Shown one piece after another: positions 26,252 through 38,553 of a stretch of 64,000 bases of DNA; positions within the stretch are counted from its first letter, which is position 1, and every line of letters starts with the position of its first letter. The DNA is taken from NCBI GenBank assembly GCA_027574665.1, contig CM050651.1:4961501-5025500 (forward strand). Reading direction: 5' to 3'. The translations under genes and the position numbers were made by a program. The stretch comes from Rhynochetos jubatus (taxonomy: Eukaryota; Chordata; Aves; Eurypygiformes; Rhynochetidae). Below the pieces are notes generated by a model. The model ran no database searches, was not told the DNA's origin, and worked only from the letters and a program-made list of their open reading frames with translations.

Positions 26252-29200
26252 AATAAAACACTCAGAATGTTTGCATTTCAAAACCTTGCAAGCAAGGACT
26301 GCGAGAAAAGAAACTAATTTCAATCTTTGCTCTCTTTAAGATGGGTTTACAACATTAATTTTACACACATACTATGTATCATAAGATGTAGGTGTATATT
26401 GACAACTGATAATTTTCTGAAGCTAACTGGGTAGGCATATTAATAATTTCCGGATGCTTTTGAATGGGACAGATATAAATGTGAAAGATTATAATTTACA
26501 TAACTGCTGGTAACATTTATCATCTCAAACCAATTTATCAAACTCACTCAGAAATGTTTTGCTCTCTTTCTGTGTCTCTATATTTAGCATTTTCTTGCAA
26601 AGGTGGGCTTTATGAGCAAAAAATGTGAGCAGAATAACTATCCCTAAGTTGTCTGTAAATACTGATTATTGTGTTCATTGGCTGACACTTACTTTGATTT
26701 TTTGTTTTACCCCTTGTCAGGACTTGTGCTTTGCTTTCATTTTTTGCCCAGCGAACTATTCCTGAACTGCAACCACCATTGCTTTGTCTTCTCTTCAGAT
26801 AAATATGCATAGACAGTCTTGAGTCCTGTGAACTTTCTTATTATTAAGTTTGTCAATTGTCAGCATTTGTATTTCATTCCAATGATGAATGGAGGCATTA
26901 GATTTCAGCATTAAAATGCAGTTAGGATTGTAATGAGCATCATTAGGAAGCATAATGGGAATCAGCACTGGATCTCATTTTAGGATTTTTTTTTGTTTGT
27001 TTGCTTTATTTATTTATCTTCTTTTCTTGCTAACAGGCAGGTGCAAACTCTAGAGTGCTTATTTATGTTGTCTTTAAACAGACAGCCCTACCTTCTTATC
27101 CAAAACTTGATTCTTTTAAATTCTGTCTTTTTTGAAGTCAGACCTAGAAAGTCCTTGTAAAAGCATCACCACAATCCATTCTAACACACATACTTTGATT
27201 CTGAATCCTGCTTTGTAGCTCAATGGTATCTCCTTACTGAATATAAATTTTTAAATGAATACAAGCCATCCTTGCCCATAAATCTGAATAGATTCAATTA
27301 CTTTTAACAGAAATGAACAGCCTACTACTCTGAGGTGGGCTTATAGCAAAGAACGGCAAAAATTAAAGATAATCCATATTCTGTCTGACTGGCTCATATT
27401 TTTATTTTCCAAAGTTTGCAAAATATTTGCCATACTCCAGCTTAAGTTGCTGCACAATACAATACTAACACTAACCAACTACCCCCTCCAGGAATTCTTC
27501 TAATTTGTGAATCTGAGATTCTGTTCTTTATAGATTAAATATAGATTAAACCCTGTGGTCTGCAGTTCGATTTGAAATTGTATCAACTTCTTGCTCAAGT
27601 ATTTTAATTTCTACTAAGATGTACTTTTAGAAAGAAAAATAGTTTCTGCAATAAGACTACACTCAAAGTGCCTACTTTTTCAACCTTTTTGTAGACTAAA
27701 ACAGTTAAACATGTCCTTGGACACCCTGCCATTGAGAAGAACAAAAATAACACTGAGGACATGAAAGGCAAAACAGAGATCATTATTGACCAGTATGTAA
27801 CTCAAAGCACTTTGCAGTTTCTAACACACTGTAAATGGGGTACACAGATTAAGATCACCATTTACGTCATCCCAACCATCTAGGAAACAGAACCCTGTAA
27901 AAAGCAGGGCGAGAACGCAAAGAAACCCATAAGGGCCTTCAGACTGAATCTGGACAATGCACTTAAGTGTTTTTGTGTACTTGGGATGTAAATGGAAAAA
28001 AGAAATTGACATCTGCCTAAGTGATGAATAGAAGATACATATTGCTGGAAATATATTGCTGTGAGTGACAAGATCACTCTACATACACTTGGTCGGTGCA
28101 GAAGCATTTCCATGAAGGTTATTAACCTGATTTTAGAAACATGAAACTCAACAAAACATCATTAATAGAAACCAGAGATTAAAACTTGTAGTTACACCAT
28201 GGAGCTTGTGTAATCATAAATGTTTCTGCAACTGGGTCATAAAATACTTAAGAGGAAAAGCGAAACAGTCAGAACTGCTAAGTCTGTTCCCAGAAACTCT
28301 GTTGGAGAGACACTAATCTGTTTTGGTTTTCCCCCTCCCATCCCATCGTTACCTGTCTGTCTACTAATACACTTTCTTCTGTGTGTGCTGTCTAACCTCC
28401 AGTCCCAACTCATATATTTTGCATTGCTAAGGCTTCCTCCCATGCCAGCAACATGTTCATACAAATACAGGCACGATCCTATCATGAAAAAATAAAAAGA
28501 ACAAATTGTGAATGAACCTGATTATTTATTAAGCAAAAGTACACTCTCTCCTGGCCACCTTATTCTGTGACATCAGGATCGTCTACCATTTGACTGGTCC
28601 TGTGACTCCAGAGTGACCCTCCTTACATGTCTCATAACCATTCTCTGTTCCAGAATTCCCTCTTTCTGGGTTAAATTATAACCGTATAATGAGGAGGGTT
28701 CCTCCCAAACCTGAACTTGGGGTTTAATTTAGAATTCTATTCCTTTGGAAATCCAGGCTACTTCCCCATTTTCAGGATTGCTGATGGTTTCTTGTATACA
28801 AACCATAGTGCAATGAAATACGGCATGTGGCTACCCATTTTCACATTTACCATAGACAAAATGACTATGGTTAGGTCACAGCATGCAGAATCACATCTGC
28901 TAGGAACTACGTTCTCTTCTGTATCCTGCAGTTGGTGAAAATGTTCACACTCAGCAACTGCAAAATCTAAATCATCACAAGATAGGCGATCTTAGTAGGA
29001 CTAAACTAAAGATCAATTGAGAAATACAATAAAGTGTCTCTAAAATTGGTAATCTAAGGGTAAAAGAGTGATGTATTTGTCTTCTTCAGTAAATGATCCA
29101 TCATGGTAATACTGTTGAAGCAACTTTCCTTAGTTTTGTGAATTACATTCCATTTATTTCCATTTGTAGTTCCACAACAAAAACAGATTATTGGGCTTTC

Positions 29201-30091
29201 ATCCATATGAATTTTACCCTTTTGTGCACATTAAATGTCACATTAAGAGCCTGGGAAAGAAATGAATAAGAAATAAAGAAATGTTACTGAAGTCTGCTGC
29301 ATGACATGAGGTCATGGCCTTGATCTCCATACTACCTGTGGTATGGAAACTCATAAAGAGGGAGTCAGCTACAAAGCGTTCACCTCTGTCGTGCATACTG
29401 CTTCCCATCTATATGGTGCCAAGTGCTTTACAAAGGACATCTCTACCATTTTCCTTTTCCAGCTTCCTGGTGTGCTTGCCATCCTTCACATTTCACAAGG
29501 TGTAATGGCTGCTCATTTTATACTTTGGCTCTACGTTACATTTCACAAAAGAAGAATGTTGTTTACTTTTATGTTCCTATTTATGTAAACTAAAACAGTA
29601 AAACATTTTTGCTTAAAGGCAAAGCAATCCTTTCTTAAGGCTATTTTAAAGAAGCAGACCTATGTTCTGCTCAGGCACATTACACCTTAGTATGGAAACA
29701 CACTTTTTAGCTCAAAAGTATTATTTTATAAATTGAAGAAAGGTTCAAACTATGAAAAGATAATTCTAGATGTCTTAACTCTTCCATCCCTGCACCATCC
29801 ATTCGCATTGTCAAGTATGTGCTTATATCAATTATACGTAGGGGTCTTTGAGAGGGGAAGCAGGGGCCAGGAAAGGCCCATTTTACCTCCACATTTATCT
29901 GTCCTTAGCATTCATTCTTCTATCCGGCTGTCCTGAGATGCCGTATTGAATATGAAAGTCAAAAGCATCATTCAAAGATAATTTTAAAAATTATATTTGA
30001 GATTCAATAGTTTTAGACAAGCTTTAGGTGCTATAATTAGAATGATTTTACATTGAATGGGATTCTAACTAGGAGGATTAGAAGGATGTGT
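26252..30091. other. Unique non-coding DNA
   Basis: No supported gene. Frames up to 92 codons occur on both strands without protein-like features. No CR1 or LTR similarity seen. Confidence 0.5.
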
Positions 30092-30120
30092 CCCCCCCCC
30101 CCCCAAAAAAAGAAAAAAAA
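30092..30120 (+). repeat. C13 run followed by A-rich run
   Basis: Thirteen C are followed directly by seven A, a G and eight A. It is a compound homopolymer, likely length-variable and error-prone in sequencing. Confidence 0.9.
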
Positions 30121-30134
30121 TCATGCACTGCTAA

Positions 30135-30923
30135 ACTAGTGCATTTAGAAACAGCAGTAGAAGAATTCTAAGCATTGTGAAGTCTCTCTCCAAGTTTAAA
30201 ATTGAGCCTGCTAATCTTCAGACTACAATTGGTATTTGCCTGTCACTGACTGACTATGATGGTCTTTATTTTATCAGAGTTTACCAGCTATGCATAATTC
30301 TATTTTCCAGGAGATTGACCAACATTAGTCCACTGCAGCCAGCATCAAAATGTCTTTCATTTCTCAGCAGAACAGCAGGCACCAGTTCTCCTTACAGTGG
30401 TTTCATTTCCTGTCTCTCTTCTGGTGGTGGTTTAGATTTCTCTAAACACACGCTTTGTCATCATGATCTTCAGATTACACCAGCCAGAGGAGAGAGCGTT
30501 CCGCTGCTGCTGTTTTTAATGCATGTGTCCAGCTCTCATTCATGAGTGTGTTGCCAGATACTGTATGCTGTGGCTTTCAGGATGCAATCACAAAGAGCAT
30601 GCATGCAAGCGCTGTCTTTGTATGCAAAACAGTCCAGACATATATACCCTTTAAGGAAGAATTTTCCTGCTAAATTAAATTTTGGAAAAGACAGTATTTC
30701 AGGAGGAAAAAACACACAAACTTCACCACACTGTGGGACTTACCCTTTAGTTCTTAATATGAAAGAAATTCCTACTGAGCAGCCCCACAGACTTAAAATA
30801 AGGAAGATACTCCAAGGATTTACAGTTGTTGGATCAAGCCATCAGATGCATTGCTTTTTGCAGTTGTCTTTCCTCTGTAAGGTAGGGGGTTGTTCTCTTT
30901 CTTCTTCCTTTAGTGCAACTTAA
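30135..30923 (+). other. Long plus-strand frame with one internal TGA
   Basis: In one plus-strand frame the DNA is open from the codon after a TAA at 30132-30134 to a TAA at 30921-30923. The only interruption is a single TGA at 30543-30545, so it spans about 263 codons. In DNA of this AT content a frame this long with one stop is unexpected by chance. The translation is rich in Ser, Leu, Cys and Gln and shows no domain, signal peptide or repeat that I recognise. A pyrimidine-rich plus strand, which lowers stop frequency, explains part of it. There is no ATG near the 5' end of the frame. It could be an old pseudogene, a long terminal or UTR-type exon, or chance. Confidence 0.25.
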
Positions 30924-32305
30924 CCCTGCAGTGAAGTCAAAATCTTTTACTTATGTGATGCCACAGCAAAAATCTGTTCTGCTACGGAAATTAATTTGAT
31001 AGCACAAATTCAGCAGCGCAACTTCACTGTAGGGATCAAGTATGAAAGGGAGATTGGCTGAGAACAAGCAAGCTTTTAATCTCTCCCATAATTATCAAGT
31101 GTGGCAATACAAATTATGAAGAACAAATGGAGGGTGAATATTTTAATTATTTTCAGTATGCCACGTTTCAGAGTTTCTCCTGTTCCTTTAAGTCCCATCA
31201 CTGTTCTGTTAGTAAGCACTGACACAAAGTATAAACTACACAAAAAGCCCAAGTCTTAAGTATTCTTACCAGTGAAAATTATGAATTGCAAAAGTCACAA
31301 AGGAGAACTCCAGGTTCACTACTTTGTCATCTTATTTGCATTCTAAGGAAATTTTCTCCTTGGTGAAACTGGCAGAAAGGAAAAAACCTCCCTCATAAAT
31401 TAAGTTTTTGGGGGACACTCACTTATCACAAGAAACAGATTATACTTTAGCTGCAAAACAAAATTGTTACTCACTACGACTTGGACTACTTAGATTATAT
31501 ATGGGTGCCATTTCTTTACACTAAAGAAAAAACCACAACCCGAAACAAACTACAAAAGAAAAATCCAAAACAGTCTAGGACATCGGTTAGCATTTTTGCT
31601 CTAGTCAGTCATTTTCAAAGTATAGGCAAATGCCAAATTAGGCTATTCATTAAACCAAAAAACAAACGTAATGTTAATTCGCACCTTAGAGAAGGTGAGA
31701 GGTGCAAGAAGTCTCTATTTTCTATTAGAGAATGCCCTACAAATACAGTTAAAATTATACTAAACAATTTTCCATAGAGGTACAGGGAAAAGAACAGCAT
31801 ATACAAGTAAAAAAGCAGACAATGGCAAGTACATAATGTATGTAAGTACATTATACTTGTATATAAATGTACATATACATGTATATAAAGTATAAATTAT
31901 ACTTATATCTAAAGTACAATTATACTGACTGTATTAATAGAATCAGCAGTAAGCATGTCCTAATTAGTCGTGGTTTGTCTGTGACTAAGGACAGTTGTAA
32001 AAAGGTTGGTCTGGGCAAAAGTCAGCTAATTTTTCTGGCCATGATGCCACTGGACAACACTGAATAATCAACTTCAGCACACAGACCAAAAAATTAGCTG
32101 TATGAAATCATGTTAAAAAGGCCCGAAATAAACCTCTAACCCCCAAGGGAAGATTAAAAAAGTTTGAATAATTTCTCTGACAGCTGAAATTAAAAAATAA
32201 AATTTAATAAAAACCCTTGGTGCCGCTATGAGGACAATTCCCTTTCCTTGTGTTATAAGCATAAGAGAACGCTGCTTTAGTGACGCCCTGTCTGGTTGAA
32301 GTTAC
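30924..32305. other. Unique non-coding DNA with an AT-rich patch
   Basis: An imperfect TA/GTATATA-rich patch lies at about 31832-31915, including the near-palindrome AAGTATAAATTATACTT. No gene seen. Confidence 0.5.
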
Positions 32306-32352
32306 CTTAAGGAACAAAATAAGGCCGACGATGATGGACAAGAAACTGTCTC
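32306..32352 (-). other. Very weak exon-like block, 47 nt
   Basis: On the minus strand TTGCAG precedes the block and a strong donor, AAG then GTAACT, ends it. One frame reads DSFLSIIVGLILFLK, a membrane-like stretch. Two CpGs survive in an otherwise CpG-poor region. The acceptor lacks a good pyrimidine tract. Could easily be chance. Confidence 0.12.
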
Positions 32353-35300
32353 CTGCAAGTCGATGCTGCTTCCTCAGTCAAGCTTTCATGGATTATATCC
32401 AAGACATTTCCTATTTTCAGTTGTTTGACCCAGTTCAAGACTCGGAAACCAACTTCAGATGGGAAAACAGATAATTTTGTTCTACATTACAGGCCTACAA
32501 TTAGTAACCATACAACAGCCTGAAACACAAAGTCTACAACTGAACTACGCACACAAGATGACTTCTATTGATTCTCTCTCTCTCCTTTTTTTGAATCATT
32601 CAATATACATTCCCAGTGACTGCTGAAAACAATACTTATCCGATTTATTCAAGTACCAGAGTGACAGGTCCTGCATCCATTGTGGGAGCTACCACTGCAC
32701 TGTCAGACTGCAGATGGTCATCCTGAAGAGAGGAGGAGTGAATGGAATTACCGTATAAGATCGTATTTTAAGGTCCAGTCTATATTTACCTTCATACCTT
32801 CTCTCATTCTTTTGCTATTGCTTCTTTCTTTACCCATCTTTACTTCTAATAAACTAATGATTACATCATTCAACACAAAAGGCTTGGTAATGTGTAATGG
32901 CAATAACAGAACTAATTTTGAGTCAAAACCTGAAATAACTATCTTAATTCAAATTATGAGGTGGTTGCGAGTCTAACGTTTCCTCATCCCCAAAATGTAA
33001 AAGCTGAGTCATTTACCTTGGACATTAGCTGAAGATGTATCAGAGATGCAAAATGACAAAGTAAAAGAAAATTACAACCACGTGCATAGAAATACAAAAC
33101 CTGGTTAGAGGGAAAAGATAGTCAGAAAGAAATCTCATATATGCTGTTTGGAAGAAAAAGGAAGAACTGGAAGTTCCTAGTTAATTATACAATGTTCACT
33201 ACCTGCTTTGCCAGAGCACAGTAAACACAATTAGTTCTGAGCATGATATGTGAAAGAAAAAAGCAGAACTGACAATAGCATAAAACAGAGCCCTTGCTCG
33301 CCTTCCTTCAGTGACAGCACCAAGCACCCCGATGTCAGCTCTACGCAGAGAAATCGTGTCAGCTGCATTCTCTGATGACCACTATTTCCCCAACCAAGAG
33401 ACATTCCAATTTCTTCCTGTACTAAACTTTAGCCTCCCAAAGCTACAGCTGCCAAATTACAGGCTCCCTTCCACATTATGAATCTGTTCCCTTAGGAAAG
33501 ATGGTATTTTCTTATTTCACTTTTGACCTTTTCCTGTTACTGGTAAGAGAAGATGATAATTGACCCTACTATAGAAGAAGAGAGGTTGGTAGGAAATGGA
33601 AGCGTTATGGAATACATAAAAATTACTTCTCTGTAACCCTCATGCTTTTTTCTTTTTAAGGAAAAAATAAACTTTTTGTCCAAACCCACTAAAGAGAAAG
33701 CAACTTTCCTTATCTAAAAACTGTAGCTCTTATTCACTCTGCTACTCTAAGCTAGGGACTGCAGTGTCATAACAAAAGTTCGGGCATCTATAAATGACCT
33801 GCTCCTTTGAAGTATTTTTCTCCTCCTCTGAATCAGCCAGAGTTCAGTATATTTTTTTTCTGGCCTCATTAATACTGAGTTTATATGTATGGAAGGTCAC
33901 GTCAGTTATCGTATGATTGAAACAAAAGCTTCTTGAATTTCTGCGTATTGTGGATTTACTAGTGAAACCTGTAACTCTACCTGATTCTCCTGGCAAAGGG
34001 CGAGCGGATAAAAGAAGGAAAATGTTTAACTGCTTCTGGTCTAGAGTTCATGCATAATTTATTTCCAGCTTCTTGTTTAAACATCAAAGTTGTCTTGTTG
34101 GGGTTTGTTGTTGGTTGTTTGGGGTTTTTTCCCAACTTTGTGATGGGTCCTATACTGAAGCACCTACACCTTTAACAGTTCTTCCACTCCCACAGCATGC
34201 ATTTCTGTGTTCCTGTCAATCACCTTCACCTTGTGTCAGTGCTGGGCAATGGTAATTGATGTGAACGGAGCTATTCCTTATTTATCCCAGTGAAAGTACG
34301 CAAGAAAGAAAACACGCTCTGTAGTGTGCATTTCTCATACATTCCAGCTCACTGCACAGTGGAAAATGAATGTTTCTTGACGGTTAACTATAATTTAAGA
34401 CTGGAAATTGTGACTTTTCAAGTCATAAGTGTGAAAAAGCTGTCACTTTAAGGGTACTCATGTGCATAAGCTTTGGCATAAAATATTTTGTTTTGTAAGC
34501 AGAAGTTAAAATTACCCCAGTTTGAAGCAAAAGCCATTATAGACTGAATTAATGTTTAATTCCAGCATTTGACTGAAGGAGCTGGCTGAAAGAATACTAG
34601 TAGGAGTAGATCACATATTTTAACACTATACTGAAGGCACTGCGGTGCTTTTTAGATTGATCCAAAGGAGCAGGTTGGAACCGGATGTTCAGCTTCCCGC
34701 TGAATTTCTATCCAGGTAATTGTTCCGCAGACAGGTTGGGAGCTGCCTCCAGACTGCTGAGGACAAGCTGTGTGGGAACACATACCACCGTGGGTCACAC
34801 GTGCTGGAGACAAGCACTAGCCACACTGGGGCCATGCCTGGAGGTTTGCAGTGAGGCACGTGGCAGTTCTAATTGCAGCAACAGAAATAGAACCTTTATA
34901 GCCAAAGTTAGGGCTACCACACTGGTTTGGCCCATCCCATACACCTACCTTTAAGCACAGACTATGATTTCCACGTACAACAGCAGACTTCAGACTGTGC
35001 AAAGACACGCCATAAAAGTGCCCGTGTACTTAAAAGGGTTCTGTATTGGAGGGGTCTGACTTGGATCCACCTGAGCCAGCATAACTCTCATTTACATTAT
35101 GACTGCTAATTATTTCATACACACTGTACAAATCGAGACTACAGCTCTTTTAAGGTCTTATTTTACTGATCCCAACCACTAAATAAAAAGGCTCAAAGTT
35201 TTTACTCCCTTTCAGTTTTGTTTTCCCTTTTTCATTCAGGAAGATAACATAGAAACGTAACAAATACAGAATATTATATCCCTGATCCTTTTCTTCACAG

Positions 35301-37380
35301 TTTGCATTAGGACAAGAAAAATCAAGTGTTAGTTTATTGCGCTCAACCTATCTACACCTACAAGCTAGGTTCTGGATAAAAAAGGCTGGTGAAACAGAAT
35401 GTAAATTAAAAAACACCCCTCTATTTCATAACGTCAGCTTTGGAAACAGGGAGAGCTGTTAAATGTGTTTTCTTTCCTTCCTTCTTAGCTCAGAATATTA
35501 AATTATAACTATATATTAAAAGGTGATATTTTCTTTGTTCCAGAGAGTCTATAAAGCAGCATTACGCAGTGACAATCAATCTCAACTTTAGCAACGGAAT
35601 TCTGCTGTTTCAGCTTTTTTCTGGCTGCGTCATTAGCAGAAAATGACTCCCCAAGGCTTCTTACACTTTAAAGCTGGTGGGATTTTTTTAAGTGCTTAAA
35701 ACAAATGTTTTCAAATCTAATCAACAACCTTGAATTTCTTTTGCTTACACTTATTCATCTAAAAATATTGTTCCTAGAGTGCTCAGTGACAGAAATATTT
35801 TACACAGTAGGCACCTCAGAGTCCTCCCTGGGATGCAGTCATACTATGCAGATCTGCATTTCAGTGGCTTTTTCACCTCGACCACACACAAGCTAACAAT
35901 CCACAAGCTAAAAATCACCCGGTTCGTGGAAACAGGTATGTTTGACTTTTCTGTATCAATCTGCATCCACTCTGGTAAGTCAGAGCTCTTAAATGTATTA
36001 TGATACTTAGTTTTGGAAAGCATTGAGACAATCGCAATACTGCCATGAGGGTATCCAGATAACCTCACTTCACCTCATAGTACCATCAAAAGTTGTGAAA
36101 TTCAATTGTGTTATTCAGAAATCAACAGAACATAACATTAAACTGAAGAATATCATTTAGCCTGTATTCGCACAGGATTTTTGCTCTAAGCGTAAGTTTA
36201 TTCTGATAATAAACACAGCATGGTACTGAGCCCACACTGGAAAACACTGACAGAAGTAGAATGTGTCAGGGAATCAGTCTAAGTGATTTGATCTGCTTGG
36301 AGGTCAAGCAACTTCTGATCCACTTGGTATAGACAGAGGCTGCAAAACACTGGAACGAAAACTTCTGCACTAAGTTCATCAATTGCTTGAGCTGTATGCA
36401 GAACAGCTGCTAAAAATGCGCAGTGTTCATGCAAAGATTACAAAAATGATTATTTATTTCAATGGTCACTTTCTTGACCTAAATGTAAGGTTTTATTCCA
36501 GACTGGTTTTGTGTCTATCAGAAAAAGAAGGGACACTACATCATTTTTTAAGTTAATCTTAAATCTTTCTTTCTTCATTTGCATTAAGTGCAAGGCACCT
36601 GAAAACACTTAATTAGCTGTAGATTTGTATCCTAGGTTTATCTTGTGGAAACATTGTCATGCCGAAAGATCAGCATTTTTCAATGAACTCAACGGACCAA
36701 ATTATGTGTAAAATAAAGGAAGCTAACTGGCATTTTTTCCCCCCTCTTGGAAGATAATGGCCTATGATTATTAATAAAGCATTTGTTCTCACTCTAGAAG
36801 TTTCTTTTTCCTTTCCTTTGTTTGGGTTGTACGTGCATAGGGGTTGCACACTGAGAAGCAGATATACAATACCAGAAACTATCGTTCCATTGTTTTTCAC
36901 ATTGCCTACAAGCAGCAATTGTCATTTATCTTGCTGAATATGTTTGTGCATAAACTGAAGAGCATGGAAGAGATTTTGAAACTAGACCTTCTTGCTGCAG
37001 GCCCACATACAGAACGATGCCTAGGTCTTTAAAGCGTGTAGGTAGGAAAATGATTACATAGAACAAAATACAGGGAGAAGGAAGAAAACATGCCCAATTC
37101 CTTCCATGGAGAGTTTGGATTTGGTGAGAGTCAACACTACATATCAGAACCTCTCCCTTACTTGTTTTCATTCATCATCATATCTCTTTGAAGAGGTTTC
37201 ATCTCATTAGCCAAAGATTTAAAAAAAAATGAAAAAGCCATTCTTCCCTTTTTTTTTTTCCATATAAACAGGGAAATTGTTCAATTTCCCTATCATTTCA
37301 TTACCATTTCTCCCACACTTATATGAGTAGGAGGAAAGACTAAGGCTGTGCGAGACGTAAGATGCATTCAGTTCACCTAC
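32353..37380. other. Unique non-coding DNA
   Basis: No gene supported. The patch 34680-34960 is GC-richer, with an 89-codon frame but no protein-like sequence. No CR1 or LTR recognised. Confidence 0.5.
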
Positions 37381-37534
37381 GTGAACACTGGGATCCAAAG
37401 GGTCAGAGAAGTCCACTTTGACGCCTCTTAACCTACGAACCAAATCCGCTGCTCTCCGGAAATGCTTCACGTACTTTGAAAAGGTTCTGTAACAGCCTTC
37501 CACAGTCTGCCTAAGCTCACCAAGTTTGGCAGCC
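37381..37534 (-). CDS. Probable internal coding exon, unidentified protein
   Basis: The minus strand shows TATCTCTGTAG, then a 154-nt open block, then GTAGGT, a good donor. The block is one base completing a codon plus 51 whole codons. The peptide starts Ala-Ala-Lys-Leu-Gly-Glu-Leu-Arg and ends Asp-Pro-Ser-Val-His. It contains an Arg/Lys-rich helix-like middle (YVKHFRRAADLVRRLRGVKV) and then DFSDPLDP. This is a balanced amphipathic composition unlike the translations around it. The block keeps several CpGs although the region is CpG-poor, which fits selection on codons. The open frame extends past both proposed splice sites (37219-37569) but turns into low-complexity Ser/Tyr/Lys/Phe sequence beyond the donor, so the frame probably stops being coding there. 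An alternative donor four bases downstream (TAG then GTGAAC) would change the phase. I do not recognise the protein. A pseudogene exon cannot be excluded. Confidence 0.42.
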
Positions 37535-38521
37535 CTACAGAGATACGCAGTCACAGTTTGCTCTCTCATATTCCCAGATTTCCTTTATACTCGGGTATGT
37601 ATCACCGCACTAACTCCGGTCTCCTCACCATGTATGCCTCTGAGCCTGCTGGTCTCCAGTACTAAAAGCCACAATCACAAAAACAGAAGAGAAGAGAATT
37701 CATCCCTTAAAGACGATTGTCACAATCCAGCAGCTACAAGAAACTCTCCACTCTGCTGGGGAAGACCCAGCACATTTCACTTGCAACCTCCAAGTCACGT
37801 CAGAATTTCTTCTCATTTTATCACATCAAGTCAGAACTAGTTTTTGTCAAGTTAGGGCAAAAGTGTAATCAGGCCAGTATGTGTCAAACTATGTAAAGGA
37901 AAAATGAGTACTAAATCAAATACAATGGGAAGCTGCCCTTCAAGGGGTTTATTATTATTATTGGACGCATGCCCCTTTGGAGTTGTCTGCGGATGCGAAC
38001 TCCCAATGTATAGAGCTGAAATCATTGTAACTGACATTTCTAATAACTGGTGATCTAGCTACTAAACATCTTAATTTTTTTATTATCTATCTAGGGCTTT
38101 GTTTTCAGACAGAGATATGACACGTGTGCTTACATTCTGCAGGGGAAGTTAGGCCTTAATCCAAAGCCTGAAATCAGCGTAAATTTAACAGAAAGATGTC
38201 TCTTGCTTCCAGTGTAATTTTGATCAGCACATGACTGTGCCTGGGTTTATGTATTTGCATGTAGGCACTAACAGCCAGCCGACACAACTAGCTGTGTCTG
38301 CACACCCTGTGTGCACCTGTATATACGTGAGCAATTGCAACAAGAATGACCCCCATTTAAATCCGGATGTCAGTTAAAACAGAGAAAGTGGCACGTAATA
38401 GTAGAATAGAAAATAACATCTCTAGAAACTTTGGAAATATTACTATGTTTCTCTTTACAAGTAAATTCAAAATAAGAAGTGCAGCACTATTTATTTGTTC
38501 TATTCTATAAAGCAGCAGATG
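37535..38521. other. Unique non-coding DNA
   Basis: No further exon recognised immediately upstream of the 37.4 kb candidate in its transcription direction. The plus-strand 104-codon frame at 37526-37840 overlaps the candidate exon's edge and looks random. Confidence 0.45.
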
Positions 38522-38553
38522 TGTCAATGACCTGCTATGTCAATGACCTAACA
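38522..38553 (+). repeat. Two-copy 16-bp tandem repeat
   Basis: The unit TGTCAATGACCTGCTA is followed directly by TGTCAATGACCTAACA. The copies agree at the first 12 bases, as expected from a local duplication. Confidence 0.9.
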
